Below, one piece after another: positions 61,044 through 64,000 of a stretch of DNA of 64,000 bases (its first letter is position 1; every line of letters begins with the position of its first letter). Below the pieces are notes generated by a model. The model saw only the letters and a list, made by a program, of their open reading frames with translations, ran no database searches and had not been told where the DNA came from. Origin of the DNA: Akkermansiaceae bacterium (lineage in GTDB: Bacteria > Verrucomicrobiota > Verrucomicrobiia > Verrucomicrobiales > Akkermansiaceae); the NCBI GenBank assembly GCA_024233115.1, contig JACKQB010000006.1:310001-374000 (forward strand), in the 5' to 3' direction. The translations under genes and the position numbers were made by a program.

Positions 61044-62741
61044 CTACATCCGGAAGATACTGCCGCCGCGCTTCCCAAGGATAACGAAGGCACCCATGAT
61101 CGAGATGCCGAGGAAGACCATCGCCCAGACACCGAGGGCGGACGCGAGTTCGTGGCCATTTCCCAGGGTACTCAGAAGGGAGTAAATGGCCTTAGTGATC
61201 GGGTAGTGCTCCGCCTGTTGGGCGAGGATCAGGCTGTCGGACACCTCCAGCATCGCAAAGGCGAAGGCGAGGATTCCGCCCGCCACGAGGTTGGCGCCGA
61301 TGAGGGGAACGCCAACGCGTTTGAGGGTGCGCAGGGGTGTGGCACCAAGCGACCGCGCCGCTTCTTCGAGAGCGATGTTGCTCTGCTGCAGGCCCGCCAC
61401 AGCGGCACGCACCACGTAGGGCAGCCGCCTAACGGCATAGGCGGCGACGAGTAAAAAGATCGGGTTTCCCGCGTCCCCAACCATCCAGTGCAGCGGCTGG
61501 CCTTTCTCGGTGACGGCGATGTATCCGAAGGCGAGAACCAAACCCGGCACGGCGAGCGGCAGCATCATCACCGCATCCAGGATCACCCTGCCGCGGATGG
61601 TGCTGCGCACCACCACCCAGGCGATGGCGGTGCCGAGAACAATATCCAACAATGTCGAGCCGGACGCGTAGATCAGGCTGTTTTTGATCGAGGGCACCAC
61701 CAGCGGATGACCGAGCGCCTCGCTATAGTGCGCGGTGGTCATCGACTCCGGGAGGATAGTGCCATACCAATCGCCGGTCACCGAGAGAAGCAGCACCCCG
61801 AGGTGCGGCACGCTGGCGATACAGAATACTGAGATAAAACCAACCGACACCGCCCAGCCTTTCCATCCCGAGAGAGCTTTCTCACTGTCGTGGGATTTGG
61901 GTCGTGGTGCTGAGCCCAGGCCTGTCCTCCCTAACACAACCTTGGAGACGGCGAACACGGTTGCGGAAATAATCAGCATGATACCCACCAGAGCGTAGGG
62001 CATCGGGTTGGCATTCAGATCCTTGATGCCATCATAAACCTGCACAGAGGCTACCCGGGTGTAATCAAAGACCAGAGGCACCCCCAGCTCGGTAAACGAC
62101 CAGATGAAGACAATGGCAGAGCCAGCAAAAATTCCCGGCATACAAAGCGGCAGGGTGATTTTCCGAAGCCGCCGCCAGGGCGGGCAGCCGAGGTTCTGCG
62201 CCGCCTGTTCCATCGCCGGATCGAGGTGCGAGAGTGTCGCGGCGATGTTCATGTAGAGGATCGGGTAGAGGTGCAGCGCATTCATGACGACCACGCCCCA
62301 GAACCTGCCCTCGCCGAGCCAATCTGCCGGTTGGTCCGCGCTCATCAATCCCAGGTCAATGAGCAAGGCGTTGAGTGAGCCGCTGACACCGAGAATTTGT
62401 TTGATGCCCACCGCCCCCACAAATGGAGGCAACACCAGCGGTGCGAGGATCAGGACACCCAGCCATTTTTTCCCGGGAAAAAGCCAGCGATGTGATGCAA
62501 GTGCCAGCGGGAATGCAATCATCAACGATAGCAAAGTGCTAAAAACCCCCATCATCAGCGAGTTCCACAATCCCTCGACGTAGACGGGATTGCTAAATAC
62601 CCCGATGATGTAGTCGAAGGTGAAGCCGCCCTGCTCGTTCTCGAAGGCTACGGCCAGGGTCATCCCCACAGGATAGAGAAAAAACACACCGAAGATAAGG
62701 ACAACGATGGTGGTGATGGAAATGGCTGCTGTTCTGTTCAT
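61044..62741 (-). CDS. Fused ABC transporter permease (Fe3+/AEP-type)
   Basis: A 565-residue protein with two copies of the ABC permease domain in one chain, each with an EAA loop for the ATPase: EQAAQNLGCPPWRRLRKITL (~residue 185-205) and LEEAARSLGATPLRTLKRVG (~455-475). About 12 transmembrane segments. Such double permeases occur in iron(III), phosphonate and some sugar-phosphate importers. The binding protein is encoded 5 bases upstream on the same strand; the ATPase is not visible and probably lies beyond 64000. The link to the sulfatases downstream is positional only. Confidence 0.88.
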   Translation of the reverse strand: MNRTAAISITTIVVLIFGVFFLYPVGMTLAVAFENEQGGFTFDYIIGVFSNPVYVEGLWNSLMMGVFSTLLSLMIAFPLALASHRWLFPGKKWLGVLILAPLVLPPFVGAVGIKQILGVSGSLNALLIDLGLMSADQPADWLGEGRFWGVVVMNALHLYPILYMNIAATLSHLDPAMEQAAQNLGCPPWRRLRKITLPLCMPGIFAGSAIVFIWSFTELGVPLVFDYTRVASVQVYDGIKDLNANPMPYALVGIMLIISATVFAVSKVVLGRTGLGSAPRPKSHDSEKALSGWKGWAVSVGFISVFCIASVPHLGVLLLSVTGDWYGTILPESMTTAHYSEALGHPLVVPSIKNSLIYASGSTLLDIVLGTAIAWVVVRSTIRGRVILDAVMMLPLAVPGLVLAFGYIAVTEKGQPLHWMVGDAGNPIFLLVAAYAVRRLPYVVRAAVAGLQQSNIALEEAARSLGATPLRTLKRVGVPLIGANLVAGGILAFAFAMLEVSDSLILAQQAEHYPITKAIYSLLSTLGNGHELASALGVWAMVFLGISIMGAFVILGKRGGSIFRM

Positions 62742-62746
62742 CGTGC

Positions 62747-64000
62747 TTATTTCCCTTCCTCGGCAAGCTTTCCCGCCAGCTTATAGTTTTTCCTGAAATA
62801 CTTGCCTAACTGCACCCCCATGTCCGCGGTCTTCACCTTGGTGCCATCGTTGATCTGTTTCCGGATATAACCCATTGAGTTCTGATAGGAAACCCGGGTG
62901 GTATCGGAAAACACCTTGGTCGCACGCCCGGGCATACCGGCATCTACCAGCTTTTGCCATGAGGCCTTGATCTCGTCATGTGAGTCCAGGCACATCACCC
63001 GGATGATAAACTGAATCGCCTTGAACCCCTTTCCTGTTAGTTCCCGCTGATACACAAAGCCACCGGTTTCTTCGTAAGGGTTCACCGGGTCGGCAAAATG
63101 CTTGATGTTTTCCGCCGTGTAAACGTCCCTGCGGATCGGCATCCGCCGGAGTGCCCGGTATTTCGGGCCGCACGGCGTGCCGGGCTTCGCGTTCCAGAGC
63201 AACTGCCCTTGGGGAGTCAACAGGAACTCGACAAATGCCTGCGCCAGTTCGGGGTCGGGCGCCCCTTTCATCACCGCGACGGGATCAACACTCGTCGAGG
63301 TCCCCCCCTTGGGGGAGATCCACCGCATCCGCGAGCTGCCGCCGTGCTTTTTCAACATCTCTTCGTAAGTCCTACCGTAAAAGTCAATCGCCATACCGGC
63401 CACCGCATTCCCCTGCGCCACATCATGGGGAATCTTGGTCGAGCTGTCGGTGAAGTAGCGTGCGTTGGCACTGATACGCTGGATTAGGTTGATCCCCCTG
63501 TCCCAGCCTTCGCTACGCGCACGCATCTCCAGCTGCTTCCGGGTTTCGCCCGGCCGATGCTTCGCTCCGGCCAGCGCCTCGTGCATCTGTTGTTGGATCA
63601 GCATTTCAAAAGCGCGTGCCACTGAGCCGCTTTTCGAGGGATCGGCCAGGGCAATACCCCCAAAGTAACGGGGATCGGCAAGGTCCGTCCATTGTGTGGG
63701 TGGCTCCAGGCCACGGCGTTTGAGGGCATCGATGTTATAACAAATCCCGAATTGCGACAGACAGACACCGACCCAGCATTTGTTTTTGTCGTAGTAGGTT
63801 TCCCCGGTGAATGCTGATGGGATCACATCCTGTGCAAACCATTCGGGATGTTGTGCAAACACTTCCAACGGTGCAAGATGGCCCTTGTCACCCTGCTGTT
63901 TGAAATCGTAATCGCCCCCGCCAAAAAAGATATCGATACCAACACCCTCATCCCCCACTTTTTCGGCGGCCGCATATTTGCCATCGAGGATCTTTCTGAT
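62747..64000 (-). CDS. ABC transporter extracellular solute-binding protein (cut by window end)
   Basis: The frame is open to the end of the window (IRKILDGKYAAAEKVGDEGV at the edge), so the N-terminus and signal peptide are missing; a GTG at 63958 is not the start. Visible segments are typical of the iron/AEP-type binding proteins: GIDIFFGGGDYDFKQQGDKG, CLSQFGICYNIDALKRRGLE, WTDLADPRYFGGIALADPSK, SGSVARAFEML, and the C-terminal half with VDPVAVMKGAPDPELAQAF and FLLTPQGQLLWNAKPGT. No iron-binding Tyr pair is clear, so the ligand could be a phosphonate, polyamine or sugar acid. Translated just before the permease. Confidence 0.85.
   Translation of the reverse strand: MRKILDGKYAAAEKVGDEGVGIDIFFGGGDYDFKQQGDKGHLAPLEVFAQHPEWFAQDVIPSAFTGETYYDKNKCWVGVCLSQFGICYNIDALKRRGLEPPTQWTDLADPRYFGGIALADPSKSGSVARAFEMLIQQQMHEALAGAKHRPGETRKQLEMRARSEGWDRGINLIQRISANARYFTDSSTKIPHDVAQGNAVAGMAIDFYGRTYEEMLKKHGGSSRMRWISPKGGTSTSVDPVAVMKGAPDPELAQAFVEFLLTPQGQLLWNAKPGTPCGPKYRALRRMPIRRDVYTAENIKHFADPVNPYEETGGFVYQRELTGKGFKAIQFIIRVMCLDSHDEIKASWQKLVDAGMPGRATKVFSDTTRVSYQNSMGYIRKQINDGTKVKTADMGVQLGKYFRKNYKLAGKLAEEGK

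Noticed and set aside
1..64000. CRISPR array, prophage or integrase/transposase genes
   Set aside because: No regularly spaced direct repeats and no integrase, transposase or phage structural motifs were seen on either strand.

Overview
The window looks like part of a chromosome of a marine-type Verrucomicrobiota bacterium, probably near Akkermansiaceae/Rubritaleaceae. This is inferred from six exported proteins ending in a PEP-CTERM sorting signal of the form VPEPSS(A)xLLGLGGLAL-RRR, three prepilin-like proteins with the FTLVELLVVIAI leader, three S1 sulfatases, several polysaccharide lyases and hydrolases, and no SusC/SusD pair. G+C looks to be about 58-60 % (estimated by eye). No rRNA, tRNA, CRISPR array or intact transposase was found.

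Layout. 1-3.6 kb: three genes for UDP-GlcNAc precursor synthesis (glmM cut by the window edge, a stand-alone GlmU-type acetyltransferase, glmS), followed by a palindromic repeat. 3.8-5.7 kb: an M42 aminopeptidase and purN. 5.7-16.9 kb: an AraC regulator divergent from an RraA-type aldolase, an enolase-superfamily acid-sugar dehydratase, an SDR dehydrogenase and two exported GH2 glycosidases, then a PEP-CTERM protein. This reads as an inducible oxidative pathway for a sugar released by the GH2 enzymes. A tandem AraC-type site occurs in the regulator/aldolase intergenic region and again before the PEP-CTERM gene. 17-21 kb: an M29 aminopeptidase, a LuxR-type regulator and a DigH/YngK-like GHL10 glycosidase. 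21-35 kb: PEP-CTERM proteins, a sulfatase, a GH105 unsaturated uronyl hydrolase, an SGNH esterase, a beta-helix protein and a very large heparinase II/III-like lyase, interrupted by a decayed nucleotidyltransferase next to an intact winged-helix gene. 35-40 kb: three pseudopilins, a GbsR/MarR-type regulator with an RfaH/UpxY-like NusG paralogue, and another PEP-CTERM protein.

40.3-61 kb is the centrepiece: what appears to be a complete route for unsaturated uronates from a glycosaminoglycan-like polymer. A 2-keto-3-deoxy-6-phosphogluconate aldolase and an IclR regulator are divergent. The plus strand then carries a GH105-DUF4861 fusion, kduI, a three-gene TRAP transporter (dctPQM), kduD and three tandem chondroitinase-ABC-like PL8 lyases, all co-directional and closely spaced. 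Two S1 sulfatases follow on the opposite strand. The proposed flow is: lyases and sulfatases depolymerise and desulfate the polymer outside the cytoplasm; GH105 frees the 4,5-unsaturated uronate; TRAP imports it; KduI and KduD convert it to 2-keto-3-deoxygluconate; a KDG kinase not in this window would phosphorylate it; the aldolase yields pyruvate and glyceraldehyde-3-phosphate. 61-64 kb holds an Fe3+/AEP-type ABC permease and its binding protein, which runs off the window.

Two signals cut across gene boundaries. A pseudo-palindrome close to TGTTTCAtATATGGACA recurs near the IclR gene, two sulfatases, two pseudopilins and two PEP-CTERM genes and may define a regulon. The hexamer TGTTAG/CTAACA is dispersed through coding and non-coding DNA about three times more often than base composition suggests. 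All homology statements come from motif recognition by eye; no search was run.
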